Origin: Paenibacillus sp. UNC451MF | GTDB lineage: Bacteria; Bacillota; Bacilli; Paenibacillales; NBRC-103111 | Direction of reading: 5' to 3' | Length of the DNA stretch: 64,000 bases | Assembly (NCBI RefSeq): GCF_000686845.1 | Contig: NZ_JMLS01000017.1 | Coordinates: forward strand, 1-64,000 | Part shown: piece by piece, positions 7,638 to 16,219 of the stretch | Layout of the letters: each line of letters starts with the position of its first letter | Numbering within the stretch: the first letter of the stretch is position 1 | The notes under the pieces: generated by a model | Database searches by the model: none | What the model was told of the DNA's origin: nothing | Seen by the model: the letters and a program-made list of their open reading frames with translations, nothing else | Translations under genes and position numbers: made by a program

Positions 7638-8585
7638 ATGGATGATGAAAAGCAGAGATTAAGCATCGAAGCCGCAAGGCTATATTACTTATCTGATTAT
7701 AGCCAGCAGGATATCGCGGCTAGGCTCGGGGTTTCCCGTCCGACGGTATCCAGGCTGCTTCAGTTTGCTAAAGAACGCGGTTATGTGCGTATAGATATTG
7801 TCGATCCGCTTGAGGATTTGGACGCCATAGGCCATGATCTCAAGATCAAATATATGTTGGACACCGTACATGTCTGCTACTCCCCCCTCAACGAATATCA
7901 GGAAATTCAGAAGCACATCAGCAGAAAAGCTGCCGAATATCTTCATGAAACCGTACAGGACTCGGATATTATTGGTGTAACCTGGGGGACAACGATGTAT
8001 TCCGTGGCACGACATTTGCAGCCTAAACAGGTTAAAGGCGTGGAAGTTGTTCAGTTAAAAGGAGGCGTCAGCCACTCCCATGTGAATACGTACGCAGCGG
8101 AAATAGTAAACTTGTTCGCTGAAGCATTTCATACGGCCGCGCGGTATTTACCGCTTCCGGTCATTTTTGATAATATTGCTGTCAAAGAAATGGTTGAAAA
8201 AGACCGTCATATTCAACGAATCATTCAACTAGGGCGCCAGGCCAATATTGCGGTCTTTACGGTCGGGACCGTCAAGGAGGATGCGCTGCTGTTCCGACTC
8301 GGCTATTTCAATAAGGAAGAGCAAGAGCAACTTCAGCGAACAGGTGCCGGTGATATTTGCTCGAGGTTTTTCGATGCGCAAGGAAATATTTGCGTGGATG
8401 AGATTAATAACCGTACGGTAGGGATTGATCTACCTGATCTGCGTACGAAAGAGAAATCAATTCTAGTAGCCGGCGGACAGAGGAAAATCGATGCTATCCG
8501 GGCTGCATTGACCGGCAAATATGCGAACATCTTGGTAACCGATCAATATACAGCACAAGCATTATTAAGAAATAGTGATAGCTAG
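7638..8585 (+). CDS. deoR: deoxyribonucleoside regulator DeoR (SorC family)
   Basis: Repressor of the deoxynucleoside operon that follows. An N-terminal helix-turn-helix (about residues 8-45; YSQQDIAARLGVSRPTVSRL) is joined to a SorC-type sugar-phosphate-binding domain with GVTWGTTMYSVARHL and GDICSRFFDAQGN. This is the layout of B. subtilis DeoR, which is released from DNA by deoxyribose-5-phosphate. The length of 315 residues also fits. The ATG at 7638 is chosen; a TTG at 7629 is in frame, and neither has a strong ribosome binding site. The gene ends 234 bases before deoC with its own terminator, as in B. subtilis. The operator it should bind is at 8694-8711. Confidence 0.88.
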   Translation: MDDEKQRLSIEAARLYYLSDYSQQDIAARLGVSRPTVSRLLQFAKERGYVRIDIVDPLEDLDAIGHDLKIKYMLDTVHVCYSPLNEYQEIQKHISRKAAEYLHETVQDSDIIGVTWGTTMYSVARHLQPKQVKGVEVVQLKGGVSHSHVNTYAAEIVNLFAEAFHTAARYLPLPVIFDNIAVKEMVEKDRHIQRIIQLGRQANIAVFTVGTVKEDALLFRLGYFNKEEQEQLQRTGAGDICSRFFDAQGNICVDEINNRTVGIDLPDLRTKEKSILVAGGQRKIDAIRAALTGKYANILVTDQYTAQALLRNSDS

Positions 8586-8604
8586 TGAGAACCTTTAACG
8601 AAAG

Positions 8605-8632
8605 CCTACCAGTAAGGACGGTAGGTTTTTTT
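8605..8632 (+). terminator. deoR terminator
   Basis: CCTACC and GGTAGG pair over nine bases, followed by seven T. It separates deoR from the deoC operon. Confidence 0.7.
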
Positions 8633-8693
8633 GTGCTCTTGGGCTGATTATTCAGCTGTGTAATTGGGTATCTTTATTATGCCAAAGTTTTGT

Positions 8694-8733
8694 TGTGAAC
8701 ATAATTTCAATTAGTGTTTTACATTTGTTCAAT
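8694..8733 (+). promoter_or_regulatory. DeoR operator palindrome and half-site
   Basis: TGTGAACATAATTTCAAT at 8694-8711 agrees at 15 of 18 positions with the B. subtilis DeoR operator as I remember it (ATTGAACAAAATTTCAAT). A half-site TGTTCAAT follows at 8726-8733. Relative to the start point predicted by the adjacent promoter, the palindrome spans about -59 to -42 and the half-site lies between -35 and -10. This is the arrangement described for the B. subtilis operon. A looser relative, AACAAAATAATTTCAAA, occurs near 8780. Confidence 0.75.
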
Positions 8734-8746
8734 CGCGTGCTATGAT
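8718..8746 (+). promoter_or_regulatory. promoter of the deoC-pdp operon
   Basis: TTTACA, exactly 17 bases, TATGAT: one mismatch to consensus in each box. The leader to deoC is about 67 bases. The DeoR half-site lies in the spacer. Confidence 0.75.
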
Positions 8747-8819
8747 ACCTATGAAGTCATTAAACATCCATTTCATTTAACAAAATAATTTCAAAGATGA
8801 GATAAAAGGAGAGAGCTGC

Positions 8820-9485
8820 ATGAATCTAGCGGGTATGATTGATCACACATTGTTGCGGGCGGATGCGACCCAAGCAGAGATTACGAAATTAACGGAAGAG
8901 GCTAAAAAATATAAGTTTGCCTCGGTATGCGTGAATCCGACCTGGGTGGCGTATTCAGCAAAGCAGCTGGCGGGGACAGAGGTGAAGGTGTGCACGGTGA
9001 TTGGGTTTCCACTTGGAGCCACTACATCGGCTGTGAAGGCTTTCGAAGTGAAGGACGCTATTGCGAACGGAGCTGCTGAGGTTGATATGGTCATAAATGT
9101 AGCAGCATTGAAGGATAAGGATAACGAACTCGTCGAGAAGGATATTAAAGCCGTGGTGGACGCAGCTTCTGGCAGAGCACTGGTGAAGGTCATCATAGAA
9201 ACTTGTCTCCTAAATGATGAGGAAAAAGCGCGCGCTTGCGAGTTAGCTGTCAAAGCCGGAGCAGATTTTGTCAAAACATCTACTGGATTCTCCACAGGTG
9301 GTGCTACACCGGAAGATGTTGCATTGATGCGTAAGACAGTAGGACAACATGTCGGTGTGAAAGCCTCCGGAGGCGTACGCAGCCTGGATGATATGAAAAA
9401 GATGATCGAGGCGGGAGCAACCCGTATTGGAGCAAGCTCAGGTGTGAAAATCATGGAAGGCGGTCAATCCGAAGCTTCCTACTAA
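8820..9485 (+). CDS. deoC: deoxyribose-phosphate aldolase
   Basis: Cleaves 2-deoxyribose-5-phosphate into glyceraldehyde-3-phosphate and acetaldehyde, the last step in using deoxynucleosides as carbon source. A class I aldolase barrel of 221 residues, about the B. subtilis length. The Schiff-base lysine is K152 in [17 protein letters not shown], and a second conserved lysine lies in [10 protein letters not shown] near the end. The start is fixed by AAGGAG nine bases upstream. First gene of the operon: its substrate is also the inducer that lifts DeoR. A 203-codon open frame on the opposite strand is only its codon shadow. Confidence 0.97.
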   Translation: MNLAGMIDHTLLRADATQAEITKLTEEAKKYKFASVCVNPTWVAYSAKQLAGTEVKVCTVIGFPLGATTSAVKAFEVKDAIANGAAEVDMVINVAALKDKDNELVEKDIKAVVDAASGRALVKVIIETCLLNDEEKARACELAVKAGADFVKTSTGFSTGGATPEDVALMRKTVGQHVGVKASGGVRSLDDMKKMIEAGATRIGASSGVKIMEGGQSEASY

Positions 9486-9498
9486 TCCTTAAGGCTAA

Positions 9499-9906
<408 letters not shown>

Positions 9907-9936
9907 TCCTTAGGGATTTTCTTCTCCTAGTGGAGT

Positions 9937-9950
9937 TGTAAGCGCTTAAG
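9937..9950 (+). promoter_or_regulatory. cre-like catabolite control site
   Basis: TGTAAGCGCTTAAG matches the CcpA box core (TGWAANCGNTNWCA) except for its last two bases. It sits in the 85-base gap before nupC. The B. subtilis deo operon is known to be under CcpA, but this site lies inside the operon, so a roadblock or an internal promoter would be implied. Confidence 0.4.
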
Positions 9951-9991
9951 ATAGGCATACTTAAATTACACTACAATGGAGGAAAAACAAC

Positions 9992-11170
9992 ATGAGATAT
10001 TTAGTTGCCGTTTTAGGTGTGCTTGTCGTCTTTGTTTTAACATACGCAGCGAGTAACGATCGGCGGAGCATTCGCTACCGGCCGCTCTTGGTCATGCTAG
10101 TGTTACAGGCATTGCTTGCCTTCGCACTGCTCAATACCGGTATAGGCGAGTTTCTTATAGGAGGCTTTGCATCTGTTTTTGAAAAGCTGTTATCTTATGC
10201 AGCGGAAGGCGTTAATTTCGTGTTTGGCGGAATTGCGAATGAAGGGCAGGCTCCATTCTTCTTGTCAGTCCTGCTGCCGATCATCTTTATTTCCGCACTT
10301 ATCGGCATCCTGCAGTATACCAAAATATTACCATTTATTATAAAATATATTGGGCTTGTGTTGAGTAAAGTAAACGGTATGGGTAAGCTGGAGTCCTATA
10401 ACGCTGTGGCCTCCGCTATTCTGGGACAATCTGAAGTATTCATTTCCGTCAAAAAGCAGATCGGCCTGCTGCCGAAGCAGCGCTTATATACGTTGTGCGC
10501 TTCCGCGATGTCGACAGTCTCTATGTCCATTGTAGGTGCGTACATGCAAATGATTAATCCCAAGTTTGTTGTTACCGCACTCGTGTTGAACCTATTCGGC
10601 GGATTTATTATTGCTTCGATCCTGAATCCCTATGTCATCTCCAAGGAAGAAGATATTCTCGAAGTACAGAGCGATGAGAAACAGTCATTTTTCGAGATGC
10701 TCGGTGAATATATTATGGACGGTTTCAAGGTAGCTATCACCGTTGCTGCCATGTTGATCGGCTTTGTTGCCATAATTGCATTGATCAACGGTATTTTTAC
10801 TGGCATTTTCGGAATCTCATTCCAGCAGATGCTGGGTTATGTTTTCGCTCCGTTTGCTTTCATGATGGGTGTTCCATGGAGAGAGGCTGTTGAAGCAGGA
10901 AGCATCATGGCAACCAAGATGGTGTCTAATGAATTTGTGGCGATGCTGGATCTCGGCAAGCATACCGAGTTATCCGCAAGAACAATAGGAATCGTATCCG
11001 TATTCCTCGTTTCATTCGCGAACTTCTCATCAATCGGGATTATCTCCGGTGCTGTAAAAGGACTTCATGAGAAACAGGGGAATGTGGTAGCTCGCTTTGG
11101 CCTGAAATTATTATATGGAGCAACCTTAGTTAGCGTGTTGTCAGCTACGGTTGCAGGATTGTTTTTATAA
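9992..11170 (+). CDS. nupC: concentrative nucleoside transporter
   Basis: Membrane carrier of the CNT family that imports nucleosides with protons or sodium. The 392-residue protein has about ten hydrophobic segments. Family hallmarks include [36 protein letters not shown] and the C-terminal EFVAMLDLG and [14 protein letters not shown] stretches. GGAGG is nine bases before the ATG. Its position between the deaminase and the phosphopentomutase gives the operon its uptake step. The close B. subtilis counterpart imports pyrimidine nucleosides; range here is not determined by sequence. Confidence 0.93.
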   Translation: MRYLVAVLGVLVVFVLTYAASNDRRSIRYRPLLVMLVLQALLAFALLNTGIGEFLIGGFASVFEKLLSYAAEGVNFVFGGIANEGQAPFFLSVLLPIIFISALIGILQYTKILPFIIKYIGLVLSKVNGMGKLESYNAVASAILGQSEVFISVKKQIGLLPKQRLYTLCASAMSTVSMSIVGAYMQMINPKFVVTALVLNLFGGFIIASILNPYVISKEEDILEVQSDEKQSFFEMLGEYIMDGFKVAITVAAMLIGFVAIIALINGIFTGIFGISFQQMLGYVFAPFAFMMGVPWREAVEAGSIMATKMVSNEFVAMLDLGKHTELSARTIGIVSVFLVSFANFSSIGIISGAVKGLHEKQGNVVARFGLKLLYGATLVSVLSATVAGLFL

Positions 11171-11199
11171 TCTTAACTGTAATTAAAGGAGCCGGTGAA

Positions 11200-12381
11200 A
11201 TGGTTAAGTTTAAAAGGATTCACCTCATTGTCATGGATTCGGTAGGAATTGGGGAGGCGCCGGATGCCGCTCAATTCGACGATTATGACGTCGATACATT
11301 CGGACATATCGCCCGCGAGCGCGGCGGACTGAATATGCCGAATATAGCCAAGCTGGGCTTATCGAACATCCGGGAGATTCAAGGGATTCCTAAGGCAGCT
11401 AAGCCGCTTGCCTATTTTACCAAAATGCAGGAAGCCTCGAGCGGTAAAGACACGATGACTGGACATTGGGAGATCATGGGGCTCTACATCGATACGCCAT
11501 TTCGAGTATTTCCCGATGGATTCCCTCCAGAGCTGATAGCGAGAATTGAAGAGAAGACAGGTCGTAAAGTCATTGGCAATAAACCGGCCAGCGGTACTGA
11601 AATCATTGAAGAGCTGGGGGATGAGCATGTAAAGACTGGAGCCTTGATCATATATACTTCAGCGGATTCCGTGCTTCAAATCGCTGCTCACGAAGAAGTT
11701 GTGCCATTAAAAGAACTGTATGAGATCTGTGAATATTGCCGAGAAATTACACTCGAAGATCCGTACATGCTTGGGCGAATCATAGCTCGTCCATTTGTGG
11801 GCGTTGCAGGGAGCTTCAAACGAACAGCGAATCGACATGATTACGCACTGAAGCCATTCGGCCCCACAACGATGAATACCCTTAAGGACGCGGGCTATGA
11901 TGTAATCGCATTGGGTAAAATATCTGACATTTATGATGGTGAAGGAGTAACGAAAGCGGTTCGCACGGTCTCTAATTTGGACGGAATGGACAAGCTGATT
12001 GATGTTATGGATGAGCCATTCAACGGTCTCAGCTTCATAAATCTTGTAGATTTTGACGCGTTATTCGGTCATCGCCGCGACCCTCAAGGGTATGGACAAG
12101 CACTGGAAGAGTTTGATGCTCGCCTGCCGGAGGTGTTCAGTAAGATGACTGAGGATGACCTCTTAATTATTACAGCCGATCATGGCAATGATCCGACTTA
12201 TCGTGGAACAGACCACACCCGGGAGTATGTGCCACTTCTTGTATATTCGCCTCGCTTTGTACAAGGTGGAAGAGAGCTTCCGCTCCGCAAAACGTTCGCG
12301 GATATCGGTGCTACCGTCGCTGACAATTTTGGCGTAGCGATGCCGGAACACGGTTCAAGCTTCTTGAAGGATTTGAATTAA
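11200..12381 (+). CDS. deoB: phosphopentomutase (operon copy)
   Basis: Interconverts (deoxy)ribose-1-phosphate and -5-phosphate, linking the phosphorylases to DeoC. A 393-residue metalloenzyme of the alkaline-phosphatase superfamily. The N-terminal metal-binding [12 protein letters not shown], the phosphoacceptor region [13 protein letters not shown] with its threonine, and the C-terminal [12 protein letters not shown] and [20 protein letters not shown] supply the two-metal site. AAAGGAG precedes the ATG. A second, diverged deoB lies at 27402-28577 in the punA operon. Called drm in B. subtilis. Confidence 0.96.
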   Translation: MVKFKRIHLIVMDSVGIGEAPDAAQFDDYDVDTFGHIARERGGLNMPNIAKLGLSNIREIQGIPKAAKPLAYFTKMQEASSGKDTMTGHWEIMGLYIDTPFRVFPDGFPPELIARIEEKTGRKVIGNKPASGTEIIEELGDEHVKTGALIIYTSADSVLQIAAHEEVVPLKELYEICEYCREITLEDPYMLGRIIARPFVGVAGSFKRTANRHDYALKPFGPTTMNTLKDAGYDVIALGKISDIYDGEGVTKAVRTVSNLDGMDKLIDVMDEPFNGLSFINLVDFDALFGHRRDPQGYGQALEEFDARLPEVFSKMTEDDLLIITADHGNDPTYRGTDHTREYVPLLVYSPRFVQGGRELPLRKTFADIGATVADNFGVAMPEHGSSFLKDLN

Positions 12382-12400
12382 TATCTAGGGGGAAAAGAAG

Positions 12401-13108
12401 ATGAGCGTTCATATTGGTGCCAAGCAAGGCGAGATTGCTGAAACGATACTGCTGCCCGGTGACCCGCTGCGGGCCAAATATATTGCTGAAACTTATTTCG
12501 AGGATGTCGTTTGTTACAATCAGGTTCGAGGTATGCTCGGTTTTACTGGAACCTATCAAGGCAAACGTATCTCAGTACAAGGTTCAGGTATGGGAATTCC
12601 TTCGATAAGCATTTATGTAAATGAACTTATCAGCCAATATGGCGTCAAAAATTTATTTCGTGTTGGCACCTGCGGAGCAATGCAGGAGCATGTAAAGGTC
12701 CGTGATGTCATTCTGGCTCAAGCTTCCTGCACGGATTCGAGCATGAACCGTCATGTCTTCGGTGGTTTCGATTTCTCTCCGATTGCAAGCTTTCCGCTTC
12801 TTAAAGCAGCCTATGAACGTGGAGCGGCTAAAGGCTTGAAGCTGCATGTCGGAAATATATTCAGCTCGGATATATTTTATCGCGATGATAAATCGATTGT
12901 TCAGAAGCTGATGGACCACGGGGTTCTGGGCGTGGAGATGGAAACGACCGCGCTGTACACACTCGCAGCAAAATTTGGCGTGAATGCTTTAACCATTTTG
13001 ACTGTAAGCGATCATTTGCTGACAGGCGAGGAAACAACGGCGGAAGAGCGGCAGAATACATTCAATGAGATGATGGAAGTGGCGCTGGACACAGCGATAT
13101 CACTTTAA
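12401..13108 (+). CDS. deoD: purine nucleoside phosphorylase, DeoD type
   Basis: Phosphorolyses purine (deoxy)nucleosides to free base and pentose-1-phosphate. At 235 residues with [20 protein letters not shown] at the start it is the hexameric, broad-specificity class. The phosphate-binding GDPLRAKY, the [17 protein letters not shown] segment, EMETTALY and the catalytic aspartate in [11 protein letters not shown] are all present. Begins 19 bases after deoB behind GGGGGAAA. The window also encodes the unrelated trimeric-type enzyme PunA at 25103, so both classes coexist. Confidence 0.96.
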   Translation: MSVHIGAKQGEIAETILLPGDPLRAKYIAETYFEDVVCYNQVRGMLGFTGTYQGKRISVQGSGMGIPSISIYVNELISQYGVKNLFRVGTCGAMQEHVKVRDVILAQASCTDSSMNRHVFGGFDFSPIASFPLLKAAYERGAAKGLKLHVGNIFSSDIFYRDDKSIVQKLMDHGVLGVEMETTALYTLAAKFGVNALTILTVSDHLLTGEETTAEERQNTFNEMMEVALDTAISL

Positions 13109-13160
13109 GAAGAACACTTTTAGATCAGTTCAATTACACTAGCGGAGGAGAGACACGACG

Positions 13161-14462
13161 ATGAGAATGGTAGATCTAATTGAGAATAAACGAGATGGTG
13201 AGGAATTAACTGCCGAAGAGATTAACTTTATTATAGAAGGCTATACGAAGAACGAGATTCCTGATTATCAGGTTAGCGCTTTGGCCATGACCATATTTTT
13301 TAAAGATATGACCGAGCGCGAACGTGCGGACTTGACTATGGCGATTGTGAATTCCGGGGAAACCATCGATTTGTCGGCGATCGAAGGTGTGAAGGTAGAC
13401 AAGCATTCCACTGGTGGCGTAGGTGATACGACCACTCTGGTTTTGGCGCCACTTGTAGCTGCGCTGGATATTCCTGTTGCGAAAATGTCAGGGCGTGGGC
13501 TTGGTCATACGGGCGGAACGATCGATAAGCTGGAGGCTATCGCAGGATTCCATGTGGAGATTAGCAAGGAACAATTCGTGGATTTGGTGAACCGTCATAA
13601 AATTGCCGTCATCGGTCAAACAGGCAATTTAACGCCAGCAGATAAGAAGCTCTACGCTCTGCGTGACGTTACAGCAACAGTTAACTCGATACCACTCATA
13701 GCCAGCTCGATTATGAGTAAGAAAATTGCCGCAGGCTCAGATGCCATCGTACTGGATGTGAAGACGGGAGCAGGCGCTTTTATGAAGACTGCCGATGATG
13801 CCAAGGAATTGGCGCAAGCCATGGTTCGCATCGGCAATAACGTTGGTCGCAAAACGATGGCTGTTATCTCTGATATGAGCCAGCCGCTTGGCTATGCTAT
13901 AGGGAATGCGCTGGAAGTGAAGGAAGCCATTGATACCCTGCAGGGTAATGGGCCTAAGGATCTTGAAGAGCTCTGCCTTGCGCTGGGGCGGCAGATGGTA
14001 TTCCTTGCGAATAAAGCCTCTTCGCTTGAAGAAGCAGAAGAGAAGCTTAGAGAGGTCATTCGTAACGGCAAGGCGCTGGAGAAATTCAAGTCGTTCATCG
14101 CTAATCAAGGTGGGGATCCATCTGTTGTAGATCATCCAGAGAAGCTGCCGCAGGCTGCTTATCAATTCGAAGTACTGTCCAAAGAAGACGGTATCGTCGC
14201 TGAAATTGTTGCTGATGAGATTGGTACAGCCGCTATGCTGCTTGGGGCAGGCAGAGCAACGAAGGAATCTGAAATCGACCTCGCTGTTGGCTTGATGTTA
14301 AACAAGAAAATCGGCGATCCTGTTAAAGCCGGCGAATCTCTGGTAACCATTCATGCAAATCGTGAAGATGTACAGGATGTCGTCAAGATGATTTATGATA
14401 ACATACGAATAGCAGACCATGCTGTGGCTCCGACACTGGTTCATGGAATCGTAACAGAATAG
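13161..14462 (+). CDS. pdp: pyrimidine-nucleoside phosphorylase
   Basis: Phosphorolyses uridine, thymidine and deoxyuridine to base and pentose-1-phosphate; last gene of the deo operon. The 433-residue protein has the family signature [20 protein letters not shown], the phosphate loop [13 protein letters not shown] and a [12 protein letters not shown] stretch, and aligns end to end with B. subtilis Pdp from MRMVD onward. GGAGGAG precedes the ATG. A terminator follows at 14481. With Cdd upstream it handles cytidine-derived material as well. Confidence 0.97.
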   Translation: MRMVDLIENKRDGEELTAEEINFIIEGYTKNEIPDYQVSALAMTIFFKDMTERERADLTMAIVNSGETIDLSAIEGVKVDKHSTGGVGDTTTLVLAPLVAALDIPVAKMSGRGLGHTGGTIDKLEAIAGFHVEISKEQFVDLVNRHKIAVIGQTGNLTPADKKLYALRDVTATVNSIPLIASSIMSKKIAAGSDAIVLDVKTGAGAFMKTADDAKELAQAMVRIGNNVGRKTMAVISDMSQPLGYAIGNALEVKEAIDTLQGNGPKDLEELCLALGRQMVFLANKASSLEEAEEKLREVIRNGKALEKFKSFIANQGGDPSVVDHPEKLPQAAYQFEVLSKEDGIVAEIVADEIGTAAMLLGAGRATKESEIDLAVGLMLNKKIGDPVKAGESLVTIHANREDVQDVVKMIYDNIRIADHAVAPTLVHGIVTE

Positions 14463-14480
14463 CACAATTGCATATAGAGT

Positions 14481-14524
14481 AAGGTAGGGCTTGAATTCTT
14501 TAAGGATTCAGGCCTTATTTTGTT
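14481..14524 (+). terminator. terminator of the deo operon
   Basis: GGGCTTGAATTC pairs imperfectly with GGATTCAGGCC over a short loop, outer AAGG with CCTT, followed by TATTTTGTTT. Confidence 0.6.
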
Positions 14525-14710
14525 TAACGGGATTGTAAGAATGATCACGGAAACTGGTTAATATATATTGAAATACAATTGAATGAACCATTTCAGACTG
14601 TGATATCAATAAAAAGAAGGAGAGATGTGTCATTTATGCCGGAAGTTGGTTTGGAAAATCATTCAATTTATATAAACAACATAAAAAATATTTTTATGGA
14701 GGTATAGGAT

Positions 14711-15676
14711 ATGAAGAGTACGCTTACAAGAAGAATAGGAACGATGAAACGGTTTACTCTATTTGTAGTCTTTATTCTCTGCATAGCGCTGATGATACCC
14801 ATCACAGCCAGTGCAGCATATTACAACACCTACTCCGACGTCGCAACGCTCAACAATGCAAATGATTCTTACGCAGCACAGGGATTTGCCGTGGGATCTA
14901 CCTACGTCTATTCCGTAAAAATTAATAGTGACAATACTAAGGCCGTCATTTACCGTACCAAAATGAGCGACGGAACTACTACGCTCATGACCAACGGTGA
15001 TAATAGTACAACTTACGCTACCTACCTCGGCCATGCCAACGATGTGGTGCTCAGCACAATCGACGGAGATTATTATATGTTCGTCATCACCATGAACGCC
15101 GGCAGTATGAGTCTCGTAAAATTGAAGTATGTAGGAACGACATATTACAAAGTGGGTAACTACACAATCAAATACAATGGTGCTGACAAGTCAATGTCGG
15201 GTGTGAAAATTACAAGCAAAGACGCTAACAACATATACTTTCTCTTCAAATCCGGACGAACCTTGTACAGGGGTTCACTCCCGTTGACTGCAAACAGCGG
15301 TACAATTAACGTAACCAATGGATTTTCCCTAAATATTGAAGATGCACTGGTCAACGGCAGTTCCGTATCTAACATCACATCGTATGCATTCCAAGGTTTC
15401 GGTTATTATAACGATACTATATATGTTCCGCTGACATACAAGAACGTCAGCATTGTACTTGTTTACCGTAATATATCTGCTGCCTCAGGTACCATAAATG
15501 CAGATGATAATCTGTCATTCCGCATTACTTCCGCTGCATACCCTGATCTTTTTGAAATAGAGGGCGTTGGAATCGCTAACGGGGATAAACTCTGGTTCAA
15601 CACCAATCGAAGAACGGCACCGGGTGATACCGCTCACGACGGAGTGCACTATTTCAAAGATTACAGCGCCTCCTAA
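14711..15676 (+). CDS. secreted beta-rich protein, possibly helveticin-J-like
   Basis: A 321-residue exported protein. Residues 1-36 hold a signal peptide: a basic start, the core FTLFVVFILCIALMIPITA, then an ASA/AY cleavage site. The mature part is Tyr/Thr/Asn/Ser-rich with regularly spaced strands, for example GFAVGSTYVYSVKINSDNTKA, LGHANDVVL and EIEGVGIANGDKLWFNTN. This gives the look of a beta-propeller. The 'G.A.G..Y.Y..K', 'GHAND' and final 'EIEGVG' motifs remind me of the helveticin J family of large bacteriocins, but I cannot confirm this by alignment. GGAGG lies eight bases before the ATG. A 23-codon frame at 14636-14707 may be a leader or chance. No immunity or transporter gene is adjacent. 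Confidence 0.6.
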   Translation: MKSTLTRRIGTMKRFTLFVVFILCIALMIPITASAAYYNTYSDVATLNNANDSYAAQGFAVGSTYVYSVKINSDNTKAVIYRTKMSDGTTTLMTNGDNSTTYATYLGHANDVVLSTIDGDYYMFVITMNAGSMSLVKLKYVGTTYYKVGNYTIKYNGADKSMSGVKITSKDANNIYFLFKSGRTLYRGSLPLTANSGTINVTNGFSLNIEDALVNGSSVSNITSYAFQGFGYYNDTIYVPLTYKNVSIVLVYRNISAASGTINADDNLSFRITSAAYPDLFEIEGVGIANGDKLWFNTNRRTAPGDTAHDGVHYFKDYSAS

Positions 15677-15710
15677 ATAATAAAATCGCCTGCTAATTAG
15701 AAGTCAAAAA

Positions 15711-15755
15711 AACGACCGTTTTCCGGCATATTACCGGGGGCTGGTCGTTTTTATA
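15711..15755 (+). terminator. terminator after the secreted protein gene
   Basis: AACGACC and GGTCGTT form the outer stem, with CCGG and CCGG inside, followed by a run of five T. Confidence 0.75.
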
Positions 15756-15794
15756 TATTAGTACCCAACAATAACAAAGTCATTTAAATACGAG

Positions 15795-16059
15795 TTAAGG
15801 CTCAAGGGTCACTTCGATCTCTTGATCATAGTATCCAAACATTTTGCCGAACAGGCTAACGCCACCGCAATATTTTGCTGTATCCAGGCAGGAGATTTTA
15901 AAGCGAATCATGGTTCCGGAGCTTTATCTAAATCCGTTGCTTTGATATTGGACAAACGGATGCCATCAAGGAAGGTAGTAATTCGATAATTTTGACACGC
16001 GTCTCTGAAGAAAAGTAATCAAAAATAGCCATATTGCTTGAATTTACTTGGATGATCAT
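15795..16059 (-). pseudogene. ArsR-family regulator with most of its middle deleted
   Basis: On the minus strand an ATG at 16059, with AAAGGA nine bases upstream, opens MIIQVNSSNMAIFDYFSSET and VKIIELL, the first helices of an ArsR-type winged-helix domain. The frame then leaves homology. Another frame resumes with TFLDGIRLSNIKATDLDKAP, and after one more shift CGGVSLFGKMFGYYDQEI runs to the TAA at 15795. These tail segments resemble the C-terminal ligand domain of the roughly 300-residue ArsR regulators common in Paenibacillus. About two thirds of the gene, including the recognition helix, is missing, plus at least one frameshift. It points away from the GH2 glycosidase gene, so it may once have controlled that gene. 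Confidence is good for the N-terminus, moderate for the tail. Confidence 0.65.
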
Positions 16060-16122
16060 AGGTGAGTCCTTTCAGGCGCTGTTATTACTATATAACTCAT
16101 AAGTTAACTAATAAACTTTTTG

Positions 16123-16151
16123 TTGACGTATTAAATAAATGAAGAGATAAT
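16123..16151 (+). promoter_or_regulatory. promoter of the GH2 gene
   Basis: TTGACG, 17 bases, GATAAT, each box one mismatch from consensus, 69 bases before the start. AACTTTTTGTTGAC overlaps the -35 box, and a related TTAACTTTTTGGTTAA lies near 16186; the pair may be operator halves for the lost ArsR-type repressor. Confidence 0.65.
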
Positions 16152-16219
16152 ATGCATAAATAACAGGTAATCTTTTGTTATTAAATTAACTTTTTGGTTA
16201 ATCAAATGGAGGGAAATCT

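Noticed and set aside
8843-9454. 203-codon open frame on the strand opposite deoC
   Set aside because: It mirrors the codon bias of deoC, has no ribosome binding site and reads as low-complexity Ser/Thr/Ala. deoC itself is beyond doubt.
14625-14675. Short frame from ATG 14625 before the secreted protein gene
   Set aside because: The ribosome binding site is only two bases away and the product is 16 residues; not supportable as a gene.
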